Shown piece after piece: positions 31,114 to 40,114 of a DNA stretch of 40,206 bases. Every line of letters starts with the position of its first letter. Position 1 is the first letter of the stretch. The position numbers were made by a program, and so were the translations under genes. This DNA is from Dolichospermum sp. UHCC 0259 (GTDB taxonomy: Bacteria; Cyanobacteriota; Cyanobacteriia; Cyanobacteriales; Nostocaceae): contig NZ_VIKX01000005.1 of assembly GCF_009711935.1 (NCBI RefSeq), forward strand, positions 16,130 to 56,335. The letters are read 5' to 3'. The notes below the pieces were generated by a model. The model worked only from the letters and a program-made list of their open reading frames with translations, did no database searches and was not told the origin of the DNA.

Positions 31114-32949
31114 ATGATAAATTTTCAAATTAGGCATTGGTTAAACCATTTGCTGGTGCAACAGAAAATAGCTTGGGGTTATGGACTATCGCTGGGAATT
31201 GCGATCGCTGGCACAGGTCTGGGAATTGTCTTAGCCGACCAGCAACAACGACAAGCGGAGGCAATGATCGAAGATGCCCTAGAAGAAATAGAAATCATCA
31301 CTCGCTTGCAAATTGATGGGCTACAAACATTTGCTCATCAGCACCGGAGTAGTGACTTACTTTCTGATCCGGTGCATTTACAAGAAGAATATACAGAATG
31401 GCAGGAACATTACAATAAATTTCGCCAGAGTTGGAAAGAGTTTAAAGAGTCTGAGGGCGGCACAAAAGGGCAAGAAGATATTGAATTACCGGGTGAAGCC
31501 GAAGCTATAGATGCTTTTTTGGAAAAGTATGAGGGTGTTCCAGAAGCATACATCCAAGAACTTGAGCGACTACTTGCCAATTTCGATGCAACAACCTTAA
31601 CCCCCGAAAAGATTGTCCGCTTGAGGGCAGGTTTAGCCAAACTAGAGCGAAGCACATTAACCGACCAGATTCATGATTTTATTCAAGATTTGAAGATGAT
31701 CGGGATCATGAGTAAGAAGGAATACGCGGCGGCACAGGTCGCAATGAGCAGTAGTAGTATTCTGCGTTTATGGGTCATTGGTATAAGTATGGTGGCTTCA
31801 GTAGCGATCGCTATTCTGCTCTCTATTATGACCAGTCATACCATTGCCCGTCCTATTCAATCTCTCACCCAAATAACTCAACAAGCACTCAGGGAATCAA
31901 ATTTTGCGCTGCAAGTTCCTGTGACAACTGGAGATGAGGTGGGAATCTTAACAACATCCTTCAATGAACTAATTGCTTCGGTAAAAATTTTGTTAGATCA
32001 GCAACACGAATATAACCAAACTTTAGAACACAAGGTAGATGAGCGCACCCAACAACTAAACCAAAGAAATATTGAGCTTAAAGAACTCTTAGAAAAACTC
32101 CGCAACACTCAAACTCAAATGTTGCAAAATGAAAAAATGTCTGCCTTGGGACTACTAATAGCAGGTATAGCCCATGAGATTAATAACCCGATTAATTTTA
32201 TTCATGGCAACCTGATCCATCTAGAGAAATATGCCCAGGATTTGCTAAGTTTTATCCAACTTTACCAAAAATATTACCCAAATCCGGTGGCGGAAATTGG
32301 GAAAGTAGCAGAAGAAATGGATCTGTTTTTTTTGCAAGAAGACCTACCCAAAATTCTCCGCTCAATGCAAATAGGTACTAATCGTGTCCGCGAAATTGTT
32401 AATTCCCTTCGCAACTTCTCTCGCTTAGATGAAGCCGAATTTAAAACCGTCAATATCCATGAAGGCATAGATAGTACACTGCTAATTTTACAACACCGTC
32501 TCAAAGCCACTCCCAAAAGTCCAGGAATTAATGTGACTTGTGAATATGGTGATTTGCCATTGGTGGAATGTTATCCTGGTCCACTGAATCAGGTGTTTAT
32601 GAATATCCTAGTAAATGCAATTGATGCCCTAGAAGAATTGAATATCAACCGAACCTATCAAGAAATCAATGATCATCCCAATCAAATTATGATTCGCACT
32701 GCGATGATTGATTCACAATGGGTAAAAATTGCGATCGCTGATAATGGTTCTGGCATACCTGAAACTGTTAGAGAGCATATTTTTAACCCTTTTTTTACAA
32801 CCAAGCCCATTGGTAAGGGAACTGGTATGGGTATGGCTATCAGTTACCAAATCATTATTGAAAAACACAATGGCACATTAGAATGTGTTTCCACTCCTGG
32901 AGAAAAAACTGAGTTTATTATTCAAATTCCTGTTAAGCAGCTTGTCTAA
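31114..32949 (+). CDS. Membrane sensor histidine kinase (HAMP, HisKA, HATPase)
   Basis: A 611-residue kinase. TM1 is at ~20-42, then a ~175-residue helical periplasmic sensor region, and TM2 at ~218-240. A HAMP domain (~243-295) and a coiled coil (~297-340, YNQTLEHKVDERTQQLNQRN) precede the dimerisation domain with H354 in IAGIAHEINNPINF. The ATPase has N box NILVNAIDALEE, G1 IADNGSGIP, F box FNPFFTTK and G2 GKGTGMGMAIS. Family members of this NtrB-like type sense redox or stress signals. No response regulator gene is adjacent, so it is an orphan. Confidence 0.93.
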   Translation: MINFQIRHWLNHLLVQQKIAWGYGLSLGIAIAGTGLGIVLADQQQRQAEAMIEDALEEIEIITRLQIDGLQTFAHQHRSSDLLSDPVHLQEEYTEWQEHYNKFRQSWKEFKESEGGTKGQEDIELPGEAEAIDAFLEKYEGVPEAYIQELERLLANFDATTLTPEKIVRLRAGLAKLERSTLTDQIHDFIQDLKMIGIMSKKEYAAAQVAMSSSSILRLWVIGISMVASVAIAILLSIMTSHTIARPIQSLTQITQQALRESNFALQVPVTTGDEVGILTTSFNELIASVKILLDQQHEYNQTLEHKVDERTQQLNQRNIELKELLEKLRNTQTQMLQNEKMSALGLLIAGIAHEINNPINFIHGNLIHLEKYAQDLLSFIQLYQKYYPNPVAEIGKVAEEMDLFFLQEDLPKILRSMQIGTNRVREIVNSLRNFSRLDEAEFKTVNIHEGIDSTLLILQHRLKATPKSPGINVTCEYGDLPLVECYPGPLNQVFMNILVNAIDALEELNINRTYQEINDHPNQIMIRTAMIDSQWVKIAIADNGSGIPETVREHIFNPFFTTKPIGKGTGMGMAISYQIIIEKHNGTLECVSTPGEKTEFIIQIPVKQLV

Positions 32950-33001
32950 CACAAATACTGACGCGCTGCCACATTTTGGACGGAATCGGGTAAGAAATAA
33001 T

Positions 33002-33131
33002 CCAAAAATGACGGGTAAAGGCAAGTAGGGGAGGTAGGGGAGTAGGGGAGTAGGGGAGTAGGGGAGGTAGGGGAGGTAGGGGAGGGAAGAACAAAAGTCA
33101 TTATCCGTCAAAATGTCTTTGACAGACTACT
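33002..33131. mobile_element. MITE, second copy with truncated left end
   Basis: The interior CCAAAAATGACGGGTAAAGGCAAG and the right end TTGACAGACTACTA match the element at 13212-13346; the right end is the perfect complement of that copy's left end. The left terminal repeat (TAGTAGTCTGTCAA) is missing: sequence before 33002 does not match. The centre is an expanded (GTAGGGGA)n run of different length from the first copy. Confidence 0.75.
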
Positions 33132-33226
33132 AGAATAGTCCTGAGCAGGGTGAGATTTGATCACCGTTACAGTTTTGGTAACTGTCAGGATTTAACAACT
33201 ACTCTCCAGTTTTTATCCTCTCACGG

Positions 33227-34504
33227 TTAAACGGGTTTGATGACAACGACACCATAAGCATCTGGGGATAGATAATCTTTGGCTGCTTGGATTAAATCAG
33301 TGGCTGCTTGTGCTTGAATATATTGGGGATAATTAAAGGCTGGTTCTAAGTCACCAATCAATGACTGATAATAACCATACAACCCCGCGCGATCGCTTGG
33401 TGTTTCATTCCCAAATATAAACCGATTGGCTACTCGTTGTTGAACACGGGCAATTTCTGATTCTTTGACCAATTCTGTTTGTAATCTGCGAAGATGTTGA
33501 ATAATTCCTGCTTCCACAGCCGCTAAATTTTCTACATCACATTTAGCCGAAATCGAAAACACACCTTGCAATAAATTATTCATATTACTCACAGAAATTG
33601 AAGATACCAATCCCTGTTCTTCCCGTAAATCTCGCACTAGTCTAGATGTTCTCCCATGTCCTAAAATGCCGGCGACAACATCAAGGGCATAAGTTTCATC
33701 TAATTCCATCAATCCGGGAACTCGCCACATCATCACTAGTCTTGCTTGTTGGAGAGTTTCATCAACAACTTCCCGACGGACTATTTCTGTAAATGCAGGT
33801 TCAGGAATTGCTGCTATTTGTGTTAGTTTATTACTGGTTTGTTGATAATTTTTATTAAATTCTTCCGCAATAATTTCTACTAATTCTTCTACTGGTAAAT
33901 TACCCACAGCCACTGCTGTAATTGATTGAGGTTGATACCAATGACCATGAAAATCTCGCATTTGTTGCGGTTTAACTTCAGAAATAACAGCTTCAGGTCC
34001 AAGTACGGGACGACGATAAGGTAAGGAATCAAAAGCAGTTTCCATAACATGACGATAAATGCGTCGTCTAGGATTATCTTCAGAACGTCTAATTTCTTCC
34101 AAAACTACTAATCGTTCCCGTTCAAAAGCATCATCAGGAATACTCGGATTACAAACAACATCTATTTGCAAAGGTGCTAATTCAGCAAAATCTTTAGGCG
34201 CAGTTGTGGTATAATAATGAGTATAATCTTGGCTAGTAGCAGCATTAGTTACTGCACCACGTTCTTCAATCCGACGTTCAAATTCACCACTAATGAGTTT
34301 TTGTGTACCCTTAAAAATCATGTGTTCTAGAAAGTGAGCCATACCATTAATAGCATCAGATTCCATTGCCGAACCAGTTTTTACCCAGACGTTAAGATTA
34401 ACTGCGTCTATTGGCATTTGTTCGGCGATAATCGTCAAACCGTTGGGTAGACGGTGCAGTGTAGGTGCATTAAGGCGTGGAAGTTTGAGCAGAGTTGATG
34501 TCAT
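33227..34504 (-). CDS. M16-family (insulinase/processing-type) metallopeptidase
   Basis: A 425-residue M16 peptidase. The inverted zinc motif HFLEH lies at residues 57-61 (H57, E60 catalytic, H61), and the third ligand is in RLVVLEEIRR (E136/E137), about 75 residues on, as in the family. The C-terminal half (RLVRDLREEQGLVSSISV) is the M16C-type domain that carries no active site. Members degrade short peptides or cleave targeting peptides. In cyanobacteria, catalytic and non-catalytic M16 genes often lie side by side; no second copy is here. No signal peptide. Confidence 0.93.
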   Translation of the reverse strand: MTSTLLKLPRLNAPTLHRLPNGLTIIAEQMPIDAVNLNVWVKTGSAMESDAINGMAHFLEHMIFKGTQKLISGEFERRIEERGAVTNAATSQDYTHYYTTTAPKDFAELAPLQIDVVCNPSIPDDAFERERLVVLEEIRRSEDNPRRRIYRHVMETAFDSLPYRRPVLGPEAVISEVKPQQMRDFHGHWYQPQSITAVAVGNLPVEELVEIIAEEFNKNYQQTSNKLTQIAAIPEPAFTEIVRREVVDETLQQARLVMMWRVPGLMELDETYALDVVAGILGHGRTSRLVRDLREEQGLVSSISVSNMNNLLQGVFSISAKCDVENLAAVEAGIIQHLRRLQTELVKESEIARVQQRVANRFIFGNETPSDRAGLYGYYQSLIGDLEPAFNYPQYIQAQAATDLIQAAKDYLSPDAYGVVVIKPV

Positions 34505-34577
34505 TGGTTGTGGTGAGTGAAGAGCTATGTTACTTTTTCTATATTACAACTTTCTTGATGGTGTAAACCTTTTGCGG

Positions 34578-34629
34578 ACAAGAAGTCAGAATTAAACGCA
34601 GATAAACGCAGATGAACACAGATAATTTT
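34578..34629. repeat. 52-bp inverted repeat, left copy
   Basis: This 52-base sequence, with two CGCAGATAAA units, is an exact inverted copy of 38262-38313, 3.7 kb away. It lies in the spacer of the M16 peptidase and alpha/beta hydrolase genes and begins ACAAGAAGTCAGAATTAAAC. Confidence 0.85.
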
Positions 34630-34635
34630 AGTCCT

Positions 34636-35541
34636 TTAGAGTTCTAATTTTCCAGTTTTGTTGTATTTTTGTAAAATTCCTATGACAACTGCTGGTATTT
34701 CTAAATGGGGCAAAATTCCTGTATCGGGTATTTCATGAAAACCCTGAATTGTCTCAGGATTTAAATTCGCTAACCGTCGTCCTAATTGCATATTGGTAAA
34801 TTGGGCATTTTCACCCCACAATATCACAGTGGAAACTTGAAGTTGTTGAATATATAAACTCAAATCAAAATACAAGTTTCCCCGTAAAAAAGACAAAGCT
34901 GCAAACTTGGCTTGATATTGTTGTGCGGAACTCAAGTAAGCTGAAACCATTTCTTGTGTCACTCTTTCCGGGTTAGAAAATAGAAAACTCTGCAAAAAGT
35001 TTCTCACGGCAATTTCATTTTCTGCACCTAAAGCATAAATTAAATTATCTACTAATGGTGTATTAATTAAAGAAAGCGGTAATCTTCTCCCTGCACCTTC
35101 GCCAAAATCATTAAACCCCGCAGGACAAACTAAAAACAACGCTTTGAATAAATCAGGATAAGTTACAGCCAGACGAATAGTAAAAGCCGCCGTTAAAGAA
35201 GATGCGATGACAGTTACAGGTTGATCACAAGTTTGTGAAATAAACTCAAGAATCGTTGTTAAATAATCTTCAATTTGATAATCTCTCACAGGGTGAGCAG
35301 ATTTTCCCCAACCAATTAAATCCGGGGCTAAAATTCGATATGTTGACCCATAAGCAGGGTAAATTTTCGACCATTCATAAGCAGACGCACCACCACCAAA
35401 GTTATGTAAAAATAATAATGGTGGTAAGTCTTGATTTTTGGTATTTTCCCAAGGACTACTAATTTGGGTGTAATAAACCATTGTCCCCAAAGATGTATGA
35501 ATGAATTTGCTACCAAAACCCGGAGGTTGAAATTTCAGCAT
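34636..35541 (-). CDS. Alpha/beta hydrolase family protein
   Basis: A 301-residue alpha/beta hydrolase. The oxyanion region LLFLHNFGGGASAYEWSKIYP and APDLIGWGKSAHP are standard. The nucleophile elbow is VTVIASSLTAAF, with Ser in the usual spot but Ala and Thr in place of the flanking Gly. The end GILPHLEIPAVVI supplies the likely catalytic His, and LWGENAQFTNMQ lies where the acid is expected. Substrate unknown. Its start is two bases downstream of the stop of the HugZ-like gene, so these two are an operon on the minus strand. Confidence 0.87.
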   Translation of the reverse strand: MLKFQPPGFGSKFIHTSLGTMVYYTQISSPWENTKNQDLPPLLFLHNFGGGASAYEWSKIYPAYGSTYRILAPDLIGWGKSAHPVRDYQIEDYLTTILEFISQTCDQPVTVIASSLTAAFTIRLAVTYPDLFKALFLVCPAGFNDFGEGAGRRLPLSLINTPLVDNLIYALGAENEIAVRNFLQSFLFSNPERVTQEMVSAYLSSAQQYQAKFAALSFLRGNLYFDLSLYIQQLQVSTVILWGENAQFTNMQLGRRLANLNPETIQGFHEIPDTGILPHLEIPAVVIGILQKYNKTGKLEL

Positions 35542-35543
35542 AA

Positions 35544-36044
35544 TTATGAAAGTGAATCTTTGGTAATTTGTACAAGTTGATTTATATTATCATTACTAAT
35601 ATTATACGCAGCCCCAAACCCAATTACAAACCGTCCGCTATTCGGTGTCAGTTGCAAAATCCGAAAATCTGGTAAACTGCGTAATGTGGAAATCAATTCT
35701 CCAAACCTAAGCTGAAATTTATCAACAATTTCCTGCCATTTTTCAGTTTCCCTTTCTATCAAATTTGCGGTACAATCAAAGTTTAATCGCCGACGAGCAA
35801 AAATTTGTTGAGTTTTCATTTCGTCATCAATAAATAAAACACTCACAAAAGGATGATTTTGAATATTTTGGGTGTGAGTTGCTAGTCCACTTACATAAAT
35901 ATAGATGTTTTTATCATCGTCCATCACAAAGGGAGCATAACTAGCATTAGGGATGCCTTGTTTATTTACCGTACTAATAATAATGCTGGTAAATTCTTCA
36001 GGAAATTTCTCATATTCAGCTTGGGCGTTGGCAAATTGACTCAT
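35544..36044 (-). CDS. HugZ-like pyridoxamine-phosphate-oxidase-fold protein
   Basis: A 166-residue split-barrel protein from the ATG at 36044 (MSQFANAQAEYEKFP); an ATG at 36059 would add five residues. The core FTSIIISTVNKQGIPNASYAPFV and NIYIYVSGLATHTQNIQNHPFVSVLFIDD is typical of the HugZ/heme-utilisation group of the PNPOx-like superfamily. The C-terminus has RFVIGFGAAYNI, the usual family end; HugZ proteins bind and degrade heme, but heme-contact His residues cannot be proved here. It overlaps no gene and is two bases upstream of the hydrolase. Divergent from the CIA30 gene. Confidence 0.85.
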   Translation of the reverse strand: MSQFANAQAEYEKFPEEFTSIIISTVNKQGIPNASYAPFVMDDDKNIYIYVSGLATHTQNIQNHPFVSVLFIDDEMKTQQIFARRRLNFDCTANLIERETEKWQEIVDKFQLRFGELISTLRSLPDFRILQLTPNSGRFVIGFGAAYNISNDNINQLVQITKDSLS

Positions 36045-36091
36045 CACGGCAATTATCATATTGTATGAATATTATATCCAGATCCATCCAG

Positions 36092-36120
36092 ATCCCCGAC
36101 TTCTTTAAGAAGTTGGGGAT
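36092..36120. repeat. Perfect-type palindrome between divergent genes
   Basis: ATCCCCGACTTC and GAAGTTGGGGAT pair over 12 bases with one G-T pair around TTTAA. Such hairpins are scattered in cyanobacterial genomes. It lies in the 123-base divergent promoter region and could act as a bidirectional regulatory site or as an inert repeat. Confidence 0.7.
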
Positions 36121-36167
36121 ATAAATCTGATATAATAAGACTAAGATAACATAATTAAATCGGAACT

Positions 36168-37652
36168 ATGAATAATAACAACCGCTCTCGATGGGATTTA
36201 TGCAGGTTTATTAAAACCCTAACTTACTTTGAAGTATTTCCAATTCTGAATTGGATACAAAAATTATTTCCAGGTAGTCCAACAGATCATCAAGATATAT
36301 CGAAAGCAGGAGAAAATATGGCTGTAATTCTGGTAGCTGGTGCAACGGGTGGTGTGGGTAAACGAGTTGTTAAGAAATTAATAACACAGGGTTATAATGT
36401 CCGCTGTTTAGTTCGAGATATTGAAAAAGCACGGCAAGTTTTGGGTGATGATATTAATTTGGTAGTTGGAGATATTACCAAACCAGAGACTTTGACAAAT
36501 TTAGTTATAGCTAATATTCAAGCTGTAATTTGTTGTACGTCAGTGCGTGTTCAACCTGTGGAGGGAGATACACCTGATAGAGCAAAATATAATCAAGGTG
36601 TGAAATTTTATCTACCGGAAATTGTCGGAGATACACCAGAAAATGTTGAATATCAAGGTGTGAAAAATTTAGTAACAGCAGCCGCAAAATCTCTGGTTGC
36701 TGCGGGTGAAAAACCGATATTTGATTTTACAAAACCATCAGATGAAATCAAAAATATCTGGGGTGCTTTAGATGATGTGGTTATGGGAGGTGTTAGTGCT
36801 AGTAGTTTCCAAATTAGGGAAAATACAGCAGTATTTACAGGTAATGTTTCTACTGCTAATTCTGGGGGGTTTGCTTCGGTAAGAACTAAGAATTTTGCAC
36901 CTGTGCTGGATTTATCTGGTTATCAAGGTGTGAAATTGCGGGTGAAAGGTGATGGACAACGTTATAAAATATTTATCCGCACAGAATCAACTTGGGATGG
37001 TGTTGGTTATAGCTATTCTTTTGATACTGTTGCTAATACTTGGCTAGATATTCAGATTCCTTTTACAGATTTAGTTCCCGTATTTCGTGCCAAAATTGTT
37101 AAGGACTGTCCACCAATGGACATTAGCAAGGTTTGTTCTGTGCAATTAATGTTGAGTAAGTTTGAATATGATGGTGCTTTAAATCCTGCTTTTAATCCGG
37201 GGTTTTTCGCGCTGGAAGTTGCTTCCATTCAAGCTTATGGTGGGGAAACTTTACCTCAATTTGTATTAATCAGTTCCGCTGGGGTAACTCGTCCTGGAAG
37301 ACCAGGAATTAATTTAGATGAAGAACCACCAGCGGTGAGATTAAATGACCAATTGGGAGGAATTTTAACTTGGAAGTTGCGAGGAGAAGAAAGTCTGAAA
37401 GCTAGTGGTATTCCCTATACAATTATTAGACCTTGTGCTTTGACGGAAGCAGCAGGTGGAAAGGAGTTAATTTTTGAACAAGGTGATAATATTAAGGGAA
37501 AAGTTAGCCGTGATGATGTGGCGGAAATTTGTGTTCAAGCAATTAAAGAACCAAAAGCAAGTTATCTCACTTTTGAAGTTAAGGAGAGTGAAGTAATTGC
37601 TAATAACCTAAATTGGAAAAATCTATTTTCTTCTTTGCAAGCTGATAAATAA
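36168..37652 (+). CDS. NAD(P)-binding protein with inserted CIA30 domain
   Basis: A 494-residue fusion protein. Residues ~1-48 are an Arg/Phe-rich leading segment. An atypical SDR/NmrA Rossmann half starts at MAVILVAGATGGVGKR and runs to ~165. A CIA30-type domain (complex I intermediate-associated protein 30) follows at ~175-355: IWGALDDVVMGGVSASSFQ, GGFASVRTKNF, GYQGVKLRVKGDGQRYKI. The SDR half then resumes with FVLISSAGVTRPGRP, SGIPYTIIRPCALTEA and KVSRDDVAEICVQAI. Cyanobacterial and plastid proteins of this architecture have been linked to thylakoid and NDH-1-like complexes; the function here is inferred. In-frame ATG at 36318 could be an internal start. Confidence 0.9.
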   Translation: MNNNNRSRWDLCRFIKTLTYFEVFPILNWIQKLFPGSPTDHQDISKAGENMAVILVAGATGGVGKRVVKKLITQGYNVRCLVRDIEKARQVLGDDINLVVGDITKPETLTNLVIANIQAVICCTSVRVQPVEGDTPDRAKYNQGVKFYLPEIVGDTPENVEYQGVKNLVTAAAKSLVAAGEKPIFDFTKPSDEIKNIWGALDDVVMGGVSASSFQIRENTAVFTGNVSTANSGGFASVRTKNFAPVLDLSGYQGVKLRVKGDGQRYKIFIRTESTWDGVGYSYSFDTVANTWLDIQIPFTDLVPVFRAKIVKDCPPMDISKVCSVQLMLSKFEYDGALNPAFNPGFFALEVASIQAYGGETLPQFVLISSAGVTRPGRPGINLDEEPPAVRLNDQLGGILTWKLRGEESLKASGIPYTIIRPCALTEAAGGKELIFEQGDNIKGKVSRDDVAEICVQAIKEPKASYLTFEVKESEVIANNLNWKNLFSSLQADK

Positions 37653-37664
37653 AATGGTTCTAAG

Positions 37665-37749
37665 GTAGGTTGGGTAGAACGAAGTGAAACCCAACATTGA
37701 CGGTAAGATGGTAAAATTTGTTGGGTTTCCTTGCGTCAACCCAACCTAC
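37665..37749. repeat. Palindromic dispersed repeat (GTAGGTTGGGT ends)
   Basis: GTAGGTTGGGTAGAACGAAG..AAACCCAACA and the inverted TGTTGGGTTTCCTTGCGTCAACCCAACCTAC bound an 85-base stem-loop element. Single arms of it occur at 8553-8585 and 9335-9355. It lies directly after the CIA30 gene and may stabilise or end its transcript. Confidence 0.8.
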
Positions 37750-37813
37750 AATAAATATTGTTTTATAGAAAGGGAACGGTAGAGTCATTTTCATTTAATA
37801 AACTTTAACAAAT

Positions 37814-38164
37814 ATGATCTTAAAAAGATGGTTGGTAATTGGGATATGTGTGTTTGTTGTTTGGAGTAGTGTTTTATTAAATTCTGCTTTACCGCAGCAA
37901 GTTGATTTCCGCGTTAATAATTTAGAGTCTGATGTTAGAAGTTTGCAATTACGTTTACAACAACTTGAGTTAATGGTTGGTAAAAATAATCAATTACCTG
38001 TGGCTAATAGTCCTCAACTTTCTTCTAATGCAAGACAGAATTTATCACAATTGCAACAGGACAAGATGTTCAAGAATTTGGCTACTTTGGTGGTTGAATT
38101 AAATCAGAAAATTAATAAATTGACAATTCGGGTTAATCAATTGGAGAAACTAAATATCAAGTAA
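37814..38164 (+). CDS. Small secreted or membrane-anchored coiled-coil protein
   Basis: A 116-residue protein that I do not recognise. Residues ~4-24 (KRWLVIGICVFVVWSSVLLNSAL) are a signal anchor or signal peptide with cleavage possible near LNSALPQQ. Residues ~30-55 (VNNLESDVRSLQLRLQQLELMV) and ~82-114 (LATLVVELNQKINKLTIRVNQLE) are heptad-patterned coiled coils, separated by a polar linker. A thylakoid-lumen or periplasmic location is likely. Function unknown. Confidence 0.75.
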   Translation: MILKRWLVIGICVFVVWSSVLLNSALPQQVDFRVNNLESDVRSLQLRLQQLELMVGKNNQLPVANSPQLSSNARQNLSQLQQDKMFKNLATLVVELNQKINKLTIRVNQLEKLNIK

Positions 38165-38261
38165 AGGTCAATCTGGTAATGATTTTTGATCAGACTAAAT
38201 TTTAGGATATAGCCGTTGTCACTAGGATGCAATTATAGCGTTTCCTAGTCTAATGAGGGAC

Positions 38262-38374
38262 AAAATTATCTGTGTTCATCTGCGTTTATCTGCGTTTAAT
38301 TCTGACTTCTTGTACCTCACTTGCATGGGAATTGCTATATGTGTAATATAATCGAGGGCGCAGACCCTGCGCCC
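38262..38374. repeat. 52-bp inverted repeat, right copy, and GC hairpin upstream of thiD
   Basis: Positions 38262-38313 are the exact inverted copy of 34578-34629. Positions 38356-38374 carry GGGCGCAG-ACC-CTGCGCCC, a perfect 8-bp stem with a 3-base loop, ending 34 bases before the thiD start. It has no T-tract, so it is not a classical terminator; this GC-rich hairpin is a common dispersed repeat, possibly in the thiD leader. Confidence 0.75.
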
Positions 38375-38408
38375 CTACACACTTGAGGATTTGCTATTAA
38401 ACTCTATT

Positions 38409-39227
38409 ATGACAATAAACAAAACTTTCGTGCCTGTGGCTTTAACTATTGCTGGTTCTGATAGTGGTGGGGGTGCAGGAATTCAAACTGATTTACGGAC
38501 TTTTGCTTTTCACTGTGTTCACGGAACAAGTGCTATTACCTGCATTACAGCCCAAAATACTGTAGGAGTTAGTAGGGTTGATGCGATCGCTCCCCAGTCC
38601 ATTATCGCTCAAATTCAGGCGGTTGTAGAGGACATTGGCGTACAGGCTGCAAAAACGGGAATGTTACTCAATCAAGAAATTATTTTCGCTGTAGCCCAGC
38701 AAGTAACAGCTTATAAAATTGAGAATTTAGTGGTTGACCCTGTGATGGTATCACGCACAGGAGCGCAATTAATTGATGATGATGCTATACAAACCCTGCG
38801 GAAGACTTTAATTCCCTTAGCAGCTATTATTACCCCAAATCGCTATGAAGCGCAGATTTTAAGCGGGTTAGAAATTACTTCTTTAGCAGATATGCAAGCA
38901 GCAGCGGAAATTATCCACAGGGAAGTGGGAGTTAAGGCTGTTTTAGTCAAGGGTGGGGGAATGTCGGGAAATTTGCGAGGTGTTGATGTTTGGTTTGACG
39001 GGGAACAATTGGAGATTTTGACAACGAAACAAATAGAGACAAAAAATACTCATGGTACAGGTTGTACTCTATCAGCGGCGATCGCTGCTAATCTAGCTTT
39101 AGGTAAAGACCTATGGACATCAGTGCAAATAGCCAAGGAATATGTGACAAATGCTCTTACCTATTCTTTAAGTATTGGTAAAGGACAAGGCCCAGTAGGA
39201 CACTTTTTTCCATTATTGATCAAATAG
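38409..39227 (+). CDS. thiD: Hydroxymethylpyrimidine/phosphomethylpyrimidine kinase
   Basis: A 272-residue ThiD from the ATG at 38409 (MTINKTFVPVALTIAGSDSGGGAGIQTDLRTF); a longer TTG-started frame adds six residues and is unlikely. GSDSGGGAGIQ is the HMP-binding loop, VVDPVMVSRTGAQLI and TPNRYEAQIL are conserved, and DVKNTHGTGCTLSAAIAANLALG-like sequence (TKNTHGTGCTLSAAIA here) gives the ATP-site anion hole with catalytic Cys. The enzyme phosphorylates HMP and HMP-P for thiamine synthesis. I see no TPP riboswitch core (CTGAGA plus ACC..GATCC) upstream. Confidence 0.95.
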   Translation: MTINKTFVPVALTIAGSDSGGGAGIQTDLRTFAFHCVHGTSAITCITAQNTVGVSRVDAIAPQSIIAQIQAVVEDIGVQAAKTGMLLNQEIIFAVAQQVTAYKIENLVVDPVMVSRTGAQLIDDDAIQTLRKTLIPLAAIITPNRYEAQILSGLEITSLADMQAAAEIIHREVGVKAVLVKGGGMSGNLRGVDVWFDGEQLEILTTKQIETKNTHGTGCTLSAAIAANLALGKDLWTSVQIAKEYVTNALTYSLSIGKGQGPVGHFFPLLIK

Positions 39228-39457
39228 ATTTATTTATTAAGAGTTGTATTAATTACATAAAATCAGTTATTATACTGGTAGTTTTCATTATTGAACCCTT
39301 CTTGTCTCTTTTTTTGTAATTCTCAACTCCTGATATTTTTCCCCATCTTTGCCTTTTGTGCATTTTTCTATTATTCTTGGGCATAATCTCATAAATAATT
39401 ATATTCTGGTGTTGCGTACCCTTACTCTAACTACCGTATTTTGATACTAACAATTCC

Positions 39458-40114
39458 ATGAAAACAACTACAGGATCTCACTATAGTCAACCACCTAATA
39501 ACTACCCCCCTTCGGTTCCCCTGTGTGTTTATCGAGAGTTGACAGCGGAGTTACAAGCGGTCCAATCCAAATTGGATGTCATTACCAGTCATAATCAGAA
39601 ATTAGTCCAAGAAAATCAACAACTGCGTCAAGAAATTACTAAAGTAATTCAGTCTTGCTTAGAACTGCAAAAGTTAATTGATACTCCAGCACCCAGTTCT
39701 CCCGCACCACCTCAACCCCGTAATGACGAGGTACAATATCAACCTCAACCTACACCCCGTAATCATAACGAGGTGAGACATACAAATCAGCCAACCGTTA
39801 AAACAGCACCTTCACGTCAACAGCCTACGGAATCTCGTCGAAAAGCAGTAATCAAAACTACACCTTCTCAAAACCGCCGTCAGGAGTCTGCTACACCTAT
39901 CAAGGATCTAAATTTTCCAGTTTCAGAAACAGTATTTATAGAAGAAGAAAAAGTCCGTTATTCTCCTAATTCTCATTTTCAGACAAAAGGATTAAATGGT
40001 TGGTGGCTAGTAATTACTATTATATTTATAATGATAACTGGTTTTGCGGCTGGGTATTTAATTGTCCGTCCTTTATTCCAAAATCAAACCCAACCTTCAA
40101 CAATTAAAAATTGA
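39458..40114 (+). CDS. Hypothetical protein with coiled coil and C-terminal membrane anchor
   Basis: A 218-residue protein that I do not recognise. Residues ~28-72 form a coiled coil (LTAELQAVQSKLDVITSHNQK..LRQEITKVIQSCLELQKL). The middle, ~75-165, is Pro/Gln/Arg/Thr-rich and basic, probably disordered. Residues ~180-202 (GWWLVITIIFIMITGFAAGYLIV) form one membrane span near the C-terminus, so the bulk faces the cytoplasm. The layout is typical of envelope or cell-division accessory proteins. The 230 bases upstream (39228-39457) hold no gene. Confidence 0.75.
   Translation: MKTTTGSHYSQPPNNYPPSVPLCVYRELTAELQAVQSKLDVITSHNQKLVQENQQLRQEITKVIQSCLELQKLIDTPAPSSPAPPQPRNDEVQYQPQPTPRNHNEVRHTNQPTVKTAPSRQQPTESRRKAVIKTTPSQNRRQESATPIKDLNFPVSETVFIEEEKVRYSPNSHFQTKGLNGWWLVITIIFIMITGFAAGYLIVRPLFQNQTQPSTIKN

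Noticed and set aside
38314-38408. TPP riboswitch upstream of thiD
   Set aside because: Neither the conserved CTGAGA core nor its partner element is present; only a short GC hairpin is seen.
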